A DNA stretch of 64,000 nt, from the NCBI GenBank assembly GCA_030323885.1, contig CM059194.1, positions 7,463,686-7,527,685 on the forward strand, given 5' to 3'. This document shows positions 21,337 to 25,811 of the stretch, in pieces (position 1 is the stretch's first letter; each line of letters starts with the position of its first letter). The position numbers and the translations under genes were made by a program. The notes under the pieces are model-generated. The model had not been told where the DNA came from. It searched no databases and saw only the letters and a list, made by a program, of their open reading frames with translations. Source of the DNA: Branchipolynoe longqiensis. Taxonomy: Eukaryota; Annelida; Polychaeta; Phyllodocida; Polynoidae.

Positions 21337-23191
21337 GCGTGGTGTGTGTGTGTGTGCGTGTGCGCGCGCTAATTCAGACGCAGAAAAGCAACATGGAGAT
21401 AGAAATATACTCTTGCTGTTATTTTATTCTAGACTTACTTCATCATGTATAAGACAACTTCGGAAATTCAATAGATGTGGGATTGCTATATTAATCCCGA
21501 AAATCTGTACTCATTATTTACTGCTGAGAAAATAAACAAATAGTGATATTTGTATCACTATCAGTCATAGTGACTAAGTGAGTGAATACTTTTGTTTCCC
21601 CTTTAAATGTACTGAAAATGGAAATGCCTAATGTAAGACCTTTTAAGAATTCTCAACAAACTTACCACCTGCCACTTCTTTCTTCTTGCCGGAGATGGGA
21701 TGGTCCCATTGGGTAGCTTTTAAATTGTGGCTAGAGGAGGGGGAGGAAAATATCTTAGTATTAACACCACTTGAAATGAGTAAATTGACATAAATAAGGA
21801 TTTAAACCCACAATGGAAGCTCAACCTTTTTCTTCATATAATTTATGGAAACTAAATAGAATTTTGCAACCAGTTATCGAAACTCGTTGTCAGAAATATT
21901 CACAAAATTTCAGGGCAAATGGGCAACCCAATAGGCTGTTTCTTTCAATAAATTACATTTTGGTCTGGATCAAAGTTTAAAAGTTACTATGCATGCCTCT
22001 GATTCGAGTTTTGTTTTAAATTGTTCGTTTATTGGAGTTTTACATCATGGTATCATTTAAGGTAATATCAAGATATGTAGCCTACTGACTTGTGCTGGTG
22101 CACATTCGTGACGGTTTCATATTGCCTCCTCACTGAGGTACCGAGCTACCAGCACCATGATCCAATCAATACACCCACTTGTAAGTCTTTGACTAGGCTG
22201 ACAATTAAACCCACGACCTCCTGCACGGGAGAGCAATTTGGCTTCCCGTCAGTGAGATCGTGGGTTCGAACCCCGGCCGAGTCAAACCAATGACTTGTCG
22301 CTACCTAGCTGGGTGCTTGGCATGGTTTGGATAGGATAAGGACTGGTTTGCTCAGTATCAGGATAATGTAACTGATTGGAATATCGTGTCATGGTGTTGG
22401 CCAGGTCTTTCAGTGGGGTAGCACTTTGAAATCACCATGAATGCGCAGTCGACTTTATAGTGCTGTCCCACTCGGAAACCAGGCCATCAGCACCATGACC
22501 TGGGCCGCGTCTTGGAGGCGCCATGGAGATGTCTCTGCAATGGTTTTTGGCCTGTTTGCATTCAGGGTGCGTCTCAGAGACGCCTCCCATTTTAGACAGG
22601 AGACAAAAAGCACCTAAAAAATGGCCGCCGTATTCAGTGGTTTCAGCCAATCACAGCGCAGCTTTTCCATTGCAAAAGCCGTTTGTCGCCTAACGGCTTT
22701 TGCCGTTCAGACTAGCGTGATGTCATTGATTTCCCCGAGACATCTCGGAGGCGCACCCTGAACGCGGCCCAGATCCCACTCAGTCATATTATCCTGACAC
22801 TATGCCAACCAGTCCTTGCCCTACCCTATAAATGTTGAGCGCCTGGCTAGGAAGCGATAAGTATCAATGTTTAAATCATTGGTTTAACCCAACCAGGGTT
22901 CAAACCCGTGGGTTCGAATCCCATGATCTACCAAAACGGGAGACGGACGGACTCATTTGGCCAATCATGATCATCATGCCATGTGTGTTTGGAATTGAGT
23001 CGCAATGACGTAGTGTCCAATTACTGAGGACGTGGTTTTGTCAATCCCTGATTAACTCCCGTTCTTTCTAAACACAAATCCTTTGCCAAATCTTACTTGG
23101 CATAGTAAACCTTTCCGGTAAGAGCCACTCTCTCCTCCCACCCTGCAGGAAGTTCGTCTTCACTGTCCGTGTCCAACACATTCGTCGCCAT
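1120..23191 (-). CDS. WWOX: WW domain-containing oxidoreductase, 8 coding exons (gene-level entry)
   Basis: Joining 23191-23097, 21730-21666, 20977-20920, 15414-15233, 9102-8907, 7167-6982, 2169-1911 and 1356-1120 gives 1278 nt (425 codons plus stop) with no frame break; every intron is GT-AG. The product has an acidic DTDSEDELP start, WW domain 1 (W18 to W40), a degenerate WW domain 2 (W59, with Y81 in place of the second Trp, as in other WWOX proteins), a basic GKKK stretch near 46-49, then a classical short-chain dehydrogenase domain. That domain shows TGGNSGIG (127-134), NAG (207-209), a Ser in VTSESH (about 257) and the YNQSK catalytic pair (Y288, K292). Human WWOX is 414 residues, so this copy is full length. 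By family knowledge it binds PPxY partners through WW1 and is linked to metabolism, stress and apoptosis; its substrate is uncertain. Introns are 0.55-6.1 kb and loaded with mobile elements. Orthology is clear; only UTRs and alternative exons are unknown. Confidence 0.96.
1649..1820. repeat. 23-bp tandem triplet plus inverted repeat
   Basis: Three copies of a 23-bp unit containing GACCAAAGAACCCACC run from 1649 to 1708. They are followed by an inverted pair AATGGTCACTGA (about 1708) and TCAGTGACCATT (1801-1812). All lie in WWOX intron 7. Confidence 0.6.
1911..2169 (-). CDS. WWOX: WWOX coding exon 7
   Basis: 259 nt encoding FTDLNLSTL through RPFAKSK, including the catalytic YNQSK and the VHPGNM segment. 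Acceptor CCGCAG precedes it; the exon ends in phase 0 at AAG before donor GTCAGC. Confidence 0.95.
2205..2570 (-). mobile_element. tRNA-headed SINE, two fused families
   Basis: Contains CATCGGCTATTGGACGTC and ATATGGTCATTCTGGCA, seen again at 9300. These are joined to a tRNA-like box B on the minus strand (complement of GGTTCAAACCCACGACC) near 2505-2525. WWOX intron 6. Confidence 0.6.
2987..3098. repeat. About 110-bp dispersed repeat, copy 1
   Basis: Near-identical to 61194-61305: both contain GACCGACTCATGGAC, CACAGCAGAGAGCTAAATGG and a terminal ATGATGATG run. Family unknown; possibly the 3' tail of a retroelement with a simple-repeat end. Confidence 0.75.
3481..3784 (+). repeat. Split direct repeat A1
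   Basis: Left terminal block, paired with 5951-6254. Starts GGTCGTAATGCG and ends in TTCCATTTTTCT. Includes the TATA-like CTTATAAGG, so it probably drives the element's transcript. Confidence 0.8.
3847..5028 (+). pseudogene. Gag-like protein of the 3481-6558 element, frameshifted
   Basis: Starts at ATG 3847 ([13 protein letters not shown]), with a Ser/Pro-rich then helical region ([17 protein letters not shown]), continuing in a second frame ([23 protein letters not shown], about 4290-4500) and a third ([20 protein letters not shown] to 5028). The last part has [12 protein letters not shown] followed by [12 protein letters not shown] and EAGC, a C-x-C...H...C layout like the Cys/His motif that ends DIRS/Ngaro gag proteins. 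At least two frame changes and a long poly(C) (about 4700-4722) break it. Similarity is at the level of layout, so the family call is inference. Confidence 0.55.
5090..5445. repeat. Two tandem about 180-bp units in the element interior
   Basis: Two units share CCACCGACAACC, GAGCCGGGGATCATCACCTC and CCGACCCTCACGACACCGCC. Proline/threonine-rich in any frame; it could be a low-complexity tail of the gag-like ORF. Confidence 0.6.
5690..5950 (+). repeat. Split direct repeat B1
   Basis: Paired with B2 (6300-6558). Begins GGTGGAGGGCTCCTCGG and ends CCTTTTCGCGCATC. Contains AATAAACGCC, a likely poly(A) signal. Confidence 0.8.
5951..6254 (+). repeat. Split direct repeat A2
   Basis: Second copy of A1, of the same length, abutting B1 without spacer. 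Confidence 0.8.
6300..6558 (+). repeat. Split direct repeat B2
   Basis: Second copy of B1. It is separated from A2 by 45 nt (6255-6299) of pyrimidine-rich sequence ending CTCTTTCAG. Confidence 0.8.
6982..7167 (-). CDS. WWOX: WWOX coding exon 6
   Basis: 186 nt encoding [12 protein letters not shown] (with the NAG motif), [14 protein letters not shown] and the strand carrying the catalytic-site Ser (VTSESH). Acceptor TACCAG and donor GTGAAA bound it. Confidence 0.95.
7200..7975. repeat. About 39-bp satellite array in WWOX intron 5, split by a MITE
   Basis: Units read GTCAACTTGACATACATGTACAGC...CACCACATATA with substitutions, at 7200-7308 and 7681-7975. The interruption 7309-7680 is a TIR element. 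Confidence 0.85.
7309..7680. mobile_element. 372-bp MITE with perfect about 31-bp TIRs
   Basis: Ends are exact inverted copies: CAAAGACCCTATAATACTAA continuing to CGGCTCACT (7309-7339), and its complement at 7650-7680. ATATAGA flanks both sides (7302-7308, 7681-7687), a likely 7-bp target duplication, although the host is itself a tandem repeat. The interior holds a CATCAT microsatellite and two inverted copies of GGTGGGTTTGATCA-type sequence. No ORF. A related end sequence occurs at 34566. Confidence 0.8.
8497..8851. mobile_element. TTAA-flanked MITE, copy 1
   Basis: TTAA-AGTTGCATAGTCCGATGG at the left and CACTACGCAGCT-TTAA at the right, with TTGGCAAGCATGCC inside. The TTAA ends suggest a piggyBac- or Kolobok-type target duplication. 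Inverted relative to the copy at 15872. WWOX intron 5. Confidence 0.7.
8907..9102 (-). CDS. WWOX: WWOX coding exon 5
   Basis: 196 nt encoding [17 protein letters not shown] through FFKNYLSRH, the second beta strand and following helices of the Rossmann fold. Acceptor TTCCAG and donor GTAACT bound it. The phase joins cleanly to exons 4 and 6. Confidence 0.95.
9265..9600 (-). mobile_element. tRNA-derived SINE
   Basis: On the minus strand the head near 9595-9540 reads GGGACGTAGCTCAGGCGGTAG, a good tRNA box A region. The body contains ATGGTCATTCTGACA and CATCGGCTATTCGATGTC toward 9310. Same family as 2205-2570. WWOX intron 4. Confidence 0.7.
9605..9990. mobile_element. Two SINE fragments, head to head
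   Basis: 9605-9820 carries GGTCGAGTCAAACCAATGAC and CAGGATAACGT in plus orientation. 9870-9990 carries the same family inverted (AAGTCATTGGTTTAACTCGACC). The family also occurs at 22040, 47610, 49140 and 55600. Confidence 0.6.
9991..10250. other. No feature seen (WWOX intron 4, AT-rich)
   Basis: AT-rich sequence between the SINE pair and the YR element; no repeats or frames recognised. Confidence 0.5.
10251..10463 (+). repeat. Split direct repeat A1 of the Ngaro-like element
   Basis: Starts ACTAGTTACGGAAATATTATT. Carries an extra 35 nt (about 10408-10442, between two ACTG) absent from A2. Confidence 0.85.
10593..11708 (+). pseudogene. Gag-like ORF1 of the Ngaro-like element, one in-frame stop
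   Basis: ATG 10593 ([10 protein letters not shown]) opens a frame to TGA 11433-11435 and continues in the same frame to 11708. Features in order: a charged helical region ([21 protein letters not shown]), a Lys/Arg-rich stretch ([12 protein letters not shown]), an acidic/Ser run, a second basic run, then [18 protein letters not shown] hydrophobic helices. After the stop comes the Cys/His motif [11 protein letters not shown]...[10 protein letters not shown]...C typical of YR-retroelement gag. It is homologous to the remnant at 24168-24545, which has no stop at the same point (YDMDIRKLVEVEGFAAFG), so the TGA is probably a mutation. It should form nucleoprotein particles with the RNA. Confidence 0.75.
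11766..13865 (+). CDS. Reverse transcriptase / RNase H (ORF2) of the Ngaro-like element
   Basis: Open frame of about 700 codons. ATG 11766 ([10 protein letters not shown]) is the first in-frame ATG; the frame itself is open from about 11727. The N-terminal 200 residues are unrecognised. RT motifs: [26 protein letters not shown] and the catalytic YLDD ([10 protein letters not shown]). RNase [37 protein letters not shown] and VVCDSLSRL, giving the D-E-D-D set. There is no DDE integrase, matching a YR element. It ends at TAA 13863-13865, just where the recombinase frame opens in another phase. All catalytic motifs are present, so it may encode an active enzyme if expressed. Confidence 0.88.
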   Translation: MCSELAPIGGDYVGNPSDAFDIGRAKRCAYTEEGTEGAATNNKGISARPQPPDQSGARPTPPGGDLVSETAGGCIHIQQTGNNKKEGRGGRTSGDDRASPIELKNQNEDWFRVIGHDATGTEGGDRVCTLWVVDTDSYLSCNQLYIDIFYACINGSCGWVHTIDGALAQIKPCRVFAECFCNGDVDPDWEYVLRGVCFGFRVIDESCDSTYNKANYGSISTGDIGVEMCGRLQVEIDHHMLTIVDKPCSCIHGLGAVPKGHDDFRAIVDCSSPDGSCVNDHTQGCRANFCYNSVASVTELLQVGDYLATVDISNAYSAVNIHPTSREKQGLAWDFGEGTVYLRDNRLCMGLSSSPYVFSKLSDMVVRCMVREGYPDCINYLDDFCVVARSERGCREAQWALVRILRRLGFYVSYKKLVCPGQVIRFLGIDIDTTLMELRLPLDKLERLQILLHGFLRRRKASKKELESLAGVLAHCCKVIHGGRTFSRRLYDLVASAKKSTHKVRLNEFRRDLKWWVEFAGSFNGKAKIIKSGEPCISVYSDASLSGFGALHGRDWLAGAFEVRKARALEWLGHHLMEAKDEGCKTDNINVLELWPILVGVRRWGHLWANKTVIFVTDNTQVRAALNSGRSRNKTTMKWLRLIFWFSITHNFDVQSVYINTHDNVVCDSLSRLESYKSIARIRDVDCAKAMCCHELFSR
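13850..14788 (+). pseudogene. Tyrosine recombinase (ORF3) of the Ngaro-like element, broken
   Basis: The frame opens after a stop at 13847-13849 and reads [11 protein letters not shown], then the SAM-like core-binding helices ([37 protein letters not shown]), then SFRALLRK with the first catalytic Arg. A TGA follows at 14378-14380. The frame shifts near 14530 and again in a G-run at about 14632-14639, after HSLRRGG (catalytic His-x-x-Arg). The presumed nucleophile lies in VFQYLKAS. Relative to ORF2 it is in -1 phase without an ATG, so it would need a frameshift or a repaired indel. The same protein family occurs at 33525-34492. Confidence 0.8.
14819..14912 (+). repeat. Split direct repeat B1 of the Ngaro-like element
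   Basis: 94 bp, GGGCCTTTTAGGGGGTACC to CGGTTAAATAAT; identical in content to 15113-15206. Confidence 0.88.
14922..15099 (+). repeat. Split direct repeat A2 of the Ngaro-like element
   Basis: Copy of A1 lacking 35 nt between two ACTG tetramers. Confidence 0.88.
15113..15206 (+). repeat. Split direct repeat B2 of the Ngaro-like element
   Basis: Right terminal block. A 13-nt TATATAAACGGAG-type join separates it from A2, and ATAATAATAATTATTATGC with the WWOX exon 4 donor follows. Confidence 0.88.
15233..15414 (-). CDS. WWOX: WWOX coding exon 4
   Basis: Encodes the end of WW domain 2 ([13 protein letters not shown]), the linker, and the cofactor-binding start of the dehydrogenase domain up to TGGNSGI. 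Acceptor CTTAG precedes it and donor GTATGC follows at 15232-15227. Only 20 nt separate that donor from the end of a retrotransposon at 15206. Confidence 0.95.
15520..15765 (-). mobile_element. LINE 3' end fragment
   Basis: Shares TTATTCATCTGAATA, TTGTCAGCGC and CTTCCAGCC with the 3' end of the LINE at 31157-31985 in the same orientation. No poly(T) is retained. WWOX intron 3. Confidence 0.5.
15802..16339. mobile_element. pogo/Tigger-like MITE interrupted by a TTAA MITE
   Basis: Ends resemble CAGT..GAGCC.GTTATAACGCG (left) and the complement of GCGTTATAATGGGGCTTCACTG (right), the style of pogo/Tigger TIRs with TA targets. Inner arms with ATGATTCA and GCGTTAAAT also mirror each other. Split by 15872-16226. 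No ORF. Confidence 0.55.
15872..16226. mobile_element. TTAA-flanked MITE, copy 2 (nested)
   Basis: TTAA-AGCTGCATAGTCCAATG and CATCGTACTATGCAACT-TTAA ends; interior matches 8497-8851 in reverse. Inserted into the pogo-like element in WWOX intron 3. Confidence 0.75.
16345..17590. other. WWOX intron 3, no gene seen
   Basis: AT-rich sequence with a weak inverted pair TTTAGAGGACA (16428) and TGTCCTCTAAAT (16580). A segment at 17100-17300 has a short minus-strand frame of unknown origin. Confidence 0.4.
17595..18308 (-). pseudogene. DIRS-type pol, N-terminal and RT fragments
   Basis: The frame at 18308-18051 ends [13 protein letters not shown], the conserved N-terminal signature of DIRS polymerases, overlapping the gag end. 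After several breaks, 17843-17595 gives [15 protein letters not shown] and [14 protein letters not shown] motifs A and B-prime. The YxDD motif and everything beyond are absent. Confidence 0.75.
18305..19542 (-). pseudogene. DIRS-type gag, one stop and one frameshift
   Basis: Reading from about 19542: [14 protein letters not shown] to TGA (19329-19327), then [20 protein letters not shown] in the same frame, then a shift near 19130 into an 819-nt frame to 18305. The first third is acidic and Lys/Ser-rich ([24 protein letters not shown]). The rest is a helical domain ([45 protein letters not shown]) followed by a basic tail. The pattern is that of DIRS1-group gag proteins in animals; no Cys/His knuckle is clear. 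Confidence 0.65.
20326..20919. other. WWOX intron 3, no gene seen
   Basis: AT-rich unique-looking sequence. No frames longer than background. Confidence 0.4.
20920..20977 (-). CDS. WWOX: WWOX coding exon 3
   Basis: 58 nt between acceptor CTCCAG and donor GTAAGC. It encodes the first half of WW domain 2 ([10 protein letters not shown] to YYV). It is too short to show up as an open frame on its own and was found from the WWOX family alignment and splice sites. Confidence 0.93.
21289..21371. repeat. (GT)n/(GC)n microsatellite
   Basis: GTGTGTGT run passing into GCGTGCGTGC and back; WWOX intron 2. Confidence 0.9.
21666..21730 (-). CDS. WWOX: WWOX coding exon 2
   Basis: 65 nt between acceptor CTCTAG and donor GTAAGT. 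It finishes WW domain 1 (TQWDHP) and encodes the basic linker GKKKEVAG. It enters after two codon bases and leaves after one, matching its neighbours. Confidence 0.94.
22040..22930. mobile_element. SINE cluster in WWOX intron 1, split by a MITE
   Basis: Contains GTGGGTTCGAACCCC (22259-22273, box B-like), AGTCAAACCAATGAC and the common CAGCACCATGACCTG and CCCACTCAGTCA. The CCATGACCTG/CCCACTCAG junction is split by 22498-22774. More than one copy, in both orientations, is present. Confidence 0.65.
22498..22774. mobile_element. MITE inserted in a SINE
   Basis: Left end CTGGGCCGCGTCTTGGAGGCG, right end GAGGCGCACCCTGAACGCGG-CCCAG; inner copies of TTCAGGGTGCGTCTC mirror the right arm. The interrupted SINE makes the boundaries plain. 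About 277 bp, no ORF; the superfamily is uncertain. Confidence 0.65.
23097..23191 (-). CDS. WWOX: WWOX coding exon 1
   Basis: Begins at ATGGCGACG and encodes the acidic leader and most of WW domain 1 (GWEER to VYYA). It ends after two bases of codon 32 at a consensus donor GTAAGA (23096-23091). The ATG lies inside an AAGATGGCG motif, a typical YY1-type start of TATA-less housekeeping genes. No upstream in-frame ATG is needed because the protein start aligns with that of known WWOX proteins. Confidence 0.95.
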
Positions 23192-23265
23192 CTTTGTGGG
23201 CGGGGATTCCCTGCTTGTGACGTCATTTGGCCGGGGATACCCGGAGGCGTTCCCAAAGAACTTTA
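23192..23265 (-). promoter_or_regulatory. WWOX: Probable WWOX promoter (CRE, GC box, YY1-type start)
   Basis: Within 35 nt upstream of the start codon are a palindromic CRE TGACGTCA (23218-23225), a GC box CCCCGCCC (around 23200) and an AAGATGGCG motif overlapping the ATG. There is no TATA box. This fits a TATA-less, broadly expressed promoter; the transcription start itself is inferred. Confidence 0.55.
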
Positions 23266-23754
23266 AGAAGTAGTTAATCTATAGCATACTGTCTGAATGT
23301 CTCGAGAAAGTCGGGATGTCACTCGAATTTCCTCATTGCCACTATTTAATGCTAACCTGATCATATCTGAGACCTCTACAAAACGTATGTGTGCTTATCC
23401 TTACTGTTCTTGACAGAAAAGCACACCTTTGTATTTCAATGGTTGTTGGCGCCATCTTTCAAACCACATCTAACGTATATGCTACCACTAGATGGCAACA
23501 CTGTACCTACACACTCCCACTTTCGGATCTAGTTAGTTGGACGTCCATTTTTTAACTGATAAAACTAGACCTAATTCTGTTATGAGGCAATTAATATAGT
23601 CATAGGCCTGCTGTACCTTCTCTAATGTGCTTTCTACTCCTACAAAATCATCTAAATAGCATAATGCGAAAAAGCTCTTTTTTTGTTGAAAAACTAGTGC
23701 AGCATAGTAGGCCTACTCCAGCTATCTCATCAGGATATTAATATTTTGGTATTC

Positions 23755-24060
23755 GCACCAATCAATAGCCCTGTTTACACGGGCGATTTAAAACGTTTCA
23801 TATGAAACCACTTGCCTAGATCGACACACATTTGACGTGTAAACGCGACTCTGAGGCGTTTTAGGGCTGAATCGATTCATATGAAATGTTTCTTCTAGAC
23901 CACCTGGCGAGGTAGTATAGATGAAGCGTTTCAGCTGGTTCCCGGCAGTGTTAGGGCCTGATTAGGCCGAAATCTAGTGAATGCGATCATATTTAACAGA
24001 ATTTCATACTCAAATAATGAAATTTAATTAAATTAACCTTAAATTCCAAATTTTCAGGAA
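23755..24060. repeat. TIR-like and dispersed repeat fragments upstream of WWOX
   Basis: 23765-23800 has CCCTGTTTACACGGGCG and TTTCATATGAAAC, styled like a DNA-transposon end. 23978-24045 matches the dispersed GCGATCATATTTAACAGAATT repeat found at 45.6-46.6 kb. Confidence 0.5.
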
Positions 24061-24167
24061 AAGAAGTAATGAAACTCAACTATTACGAGTTAATTACAGC
24101 TTCGATTCAATGATGCCTTGATATTCAAGGTCTAACAGCTAAAGACTTACGTGCACTTCTTGAACAT

Positions 24168-24545
24168 GTGTGTTTCATGGCCTCGAGGGCGAGGCAAAAT
24201 GACTTCCAAGATTCCACCCATGTCGACTATGACATGGATATTAGGAAACTAGTGGAAGTAGAAGGATTCGCTGCATTCGGAAGCCGTAACACCGGACTGT
24301 GCATGTTCCATTACAGTATGCACAACATGCGGCCAAAGAAGGCTTCAAATAGTACACGGAAGTCTAATACTTTCACTAAGGACGGCAAAACTGGTTGCTA
24401 TAATTGGAATAAGGAAAGTGGTTGCAGCAAACTGGACGACGTATGTAATTTTGGTCATTGGTGCTCCAAGTGTGGGAGTAAGAGCTCTAATATATGCATA
24501 AAAGACATCCAGGCATGTGTGGAGAACAAAGGAATATGTAAATGA
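24168..24545 (+). pseudogene. Ngaro-like gag C-terminal remnant
   Basis: Reads YDMDIRKLVEVEGFAAFG then a basic linker, then CYNWNKESGCSKLDDVCNFGHWCSKCGS, corresponding to the C-terminal gag region at 11380-11690. It is probably the left part of the same old YR element whose RT, RNase H and recombinase lie at 32.8-34.5 kb; a Ty3 element sits between them. The N-terminal gag is not recognisable. Confidence 0.6.
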
Positions 24546-24550
24546 GATGA

Positions 24551-24648
24551 TGTCAGAGTTCAAAGGGTTCTGGCGATTTAGGGCCCTGGACGGTGAATAA
24601 AGTATTCAGTATCCAGAAGTCAACGTGTTCAGATGTCGTACTTTCACA
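24551..24648 (+). mobile_element. Probable 5' LTR of decayed Ty3 element A
   Basis: About 98 bp, TGTCAGAGTTC to CTTTCACA, with AATAAAG inside. Directly followed by TGGTGTCAGATAAGG, a primer-binding-site-like TGG sequence. No matching 3' LTR was found near 32.75 kb, so the right end is lost. Confidence 0.5.
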
Positions 24649-24666
24649 TGGTGTCAGATAAGGACA

Positions 24667-25552
24667 ATGCCGCCCGCTAACACGCTGCCGGGCCTCAGGC
24701 TGCCAGGTCAGCTCATCCTCTGCAACAACACACGATCGAACTGGAAAACATGGATCAGAGCATATAACATATATGCCACGGCTGCAGGATTCGTTACAAA
24801 AACAGAACAAATGCAATGCTGTATCTTCCTTCACGTTGCGGGCGAAGAAGCCCAGAAGGTTTTCGCCAACATGGCCATCACACTTACCAAGCAGGACAAG
24901 ATCGGGCCACTAACGGAGGCATTTCAAGCGTACCGTACCGGTAAATCAAATTTAATAATAACACTCTACCGTTTCAAGTCGCATAATGAAGCCACTGAAA
25001 ACATGTCTACGTATATCACGGCCCTCAGAGACAGAGTGACAGATTGTGAATATGGGCCGGTTGAAGAATCGCTGTTGCGCGATCGTTTGGTCGCTGGAGT
25101 CAAGAACATTATTTTGAGAAACAAAATGCTTCAAACAGCCGATCTTACACTTGAAAAGTGCATTAATATGTGCGAGCTCAGTGAGTTCAGTTCTGACCAG
25201 TTGGAGGAAAAGAAATCGGAAGTGGAGGTGAAAGAAATCGATTTTCTGAACAGATATGCAAATGCGGTGTACCGGTGGTTCGTCCGTCTGGGCCGCCATC
25301 TTGGAAATTGCCATCTTGGAAAGCCAGGAGCAGCACCGGTGCAGGCGAATTCAAGATTCAATGTCAAAACTGTGGGTACGAACACCGGCGTGGAGTTTGT
25401 CCGGCGAGGGGAAAGACTTGCGTTGCCTGCAAGAAGGTCGGGCACTTCGGGAAGGTTTGCAGGAGCAAACTTGGCAGAGTCAATGAGTTGACCATGGAAG
25501 AACCCGACCCTCACAATGCTGAGCAAGACCCAGATCCGGTGGAAGTCAATAT
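24667..25552 (+). pseudogene. Ty3-type gag of element A, frameshifted
   Basis: ATG 24667 (MPPANTLPGLRLPG) opens a gag with the retrotransposon-gag core (NWKTWIRAYNIYATAAG, LLRDRLVAGVKN). A frame change near 25300 leads to the double zinc knuckle (CQNCGYEHRRGVC, CVACKKVGHFGKVC). It is interrupted at 25552 by Ty3 element B. Confidence 0.75.
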
Positions 25553-25668
25553 TGTAAAGATCAACCATCACTCTCTGGCATGTGTGTTGTTATGATTTAT
25601 TTAAGACAAGATGGCCTCCAACCACCAGAAGTAGTTCTGGTGGCTAACACTAGTTGCGTATCTGGACA
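25553..25668 (-). repeat. 3' LTR of Ty3 element B
   Basis: 116 bp; reads TGTCCAGATACG...GATCTTTACA on the minus strand. Very short for a Ty3 LTR. Confidence 0.93.
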
Positions 25669-25811
25669 TCTTCCCCCTCATAGAACAATCTGACTCTACA
25701 CATCCATTTAGTTCTGAACACAACGTAGAACTGAAAGATAGAGATAATGTGACAGTTTACCGTCAAAAGTATATGTATATAGAGAGATATAACAAAGATG
25801 ACATTTGTTAT

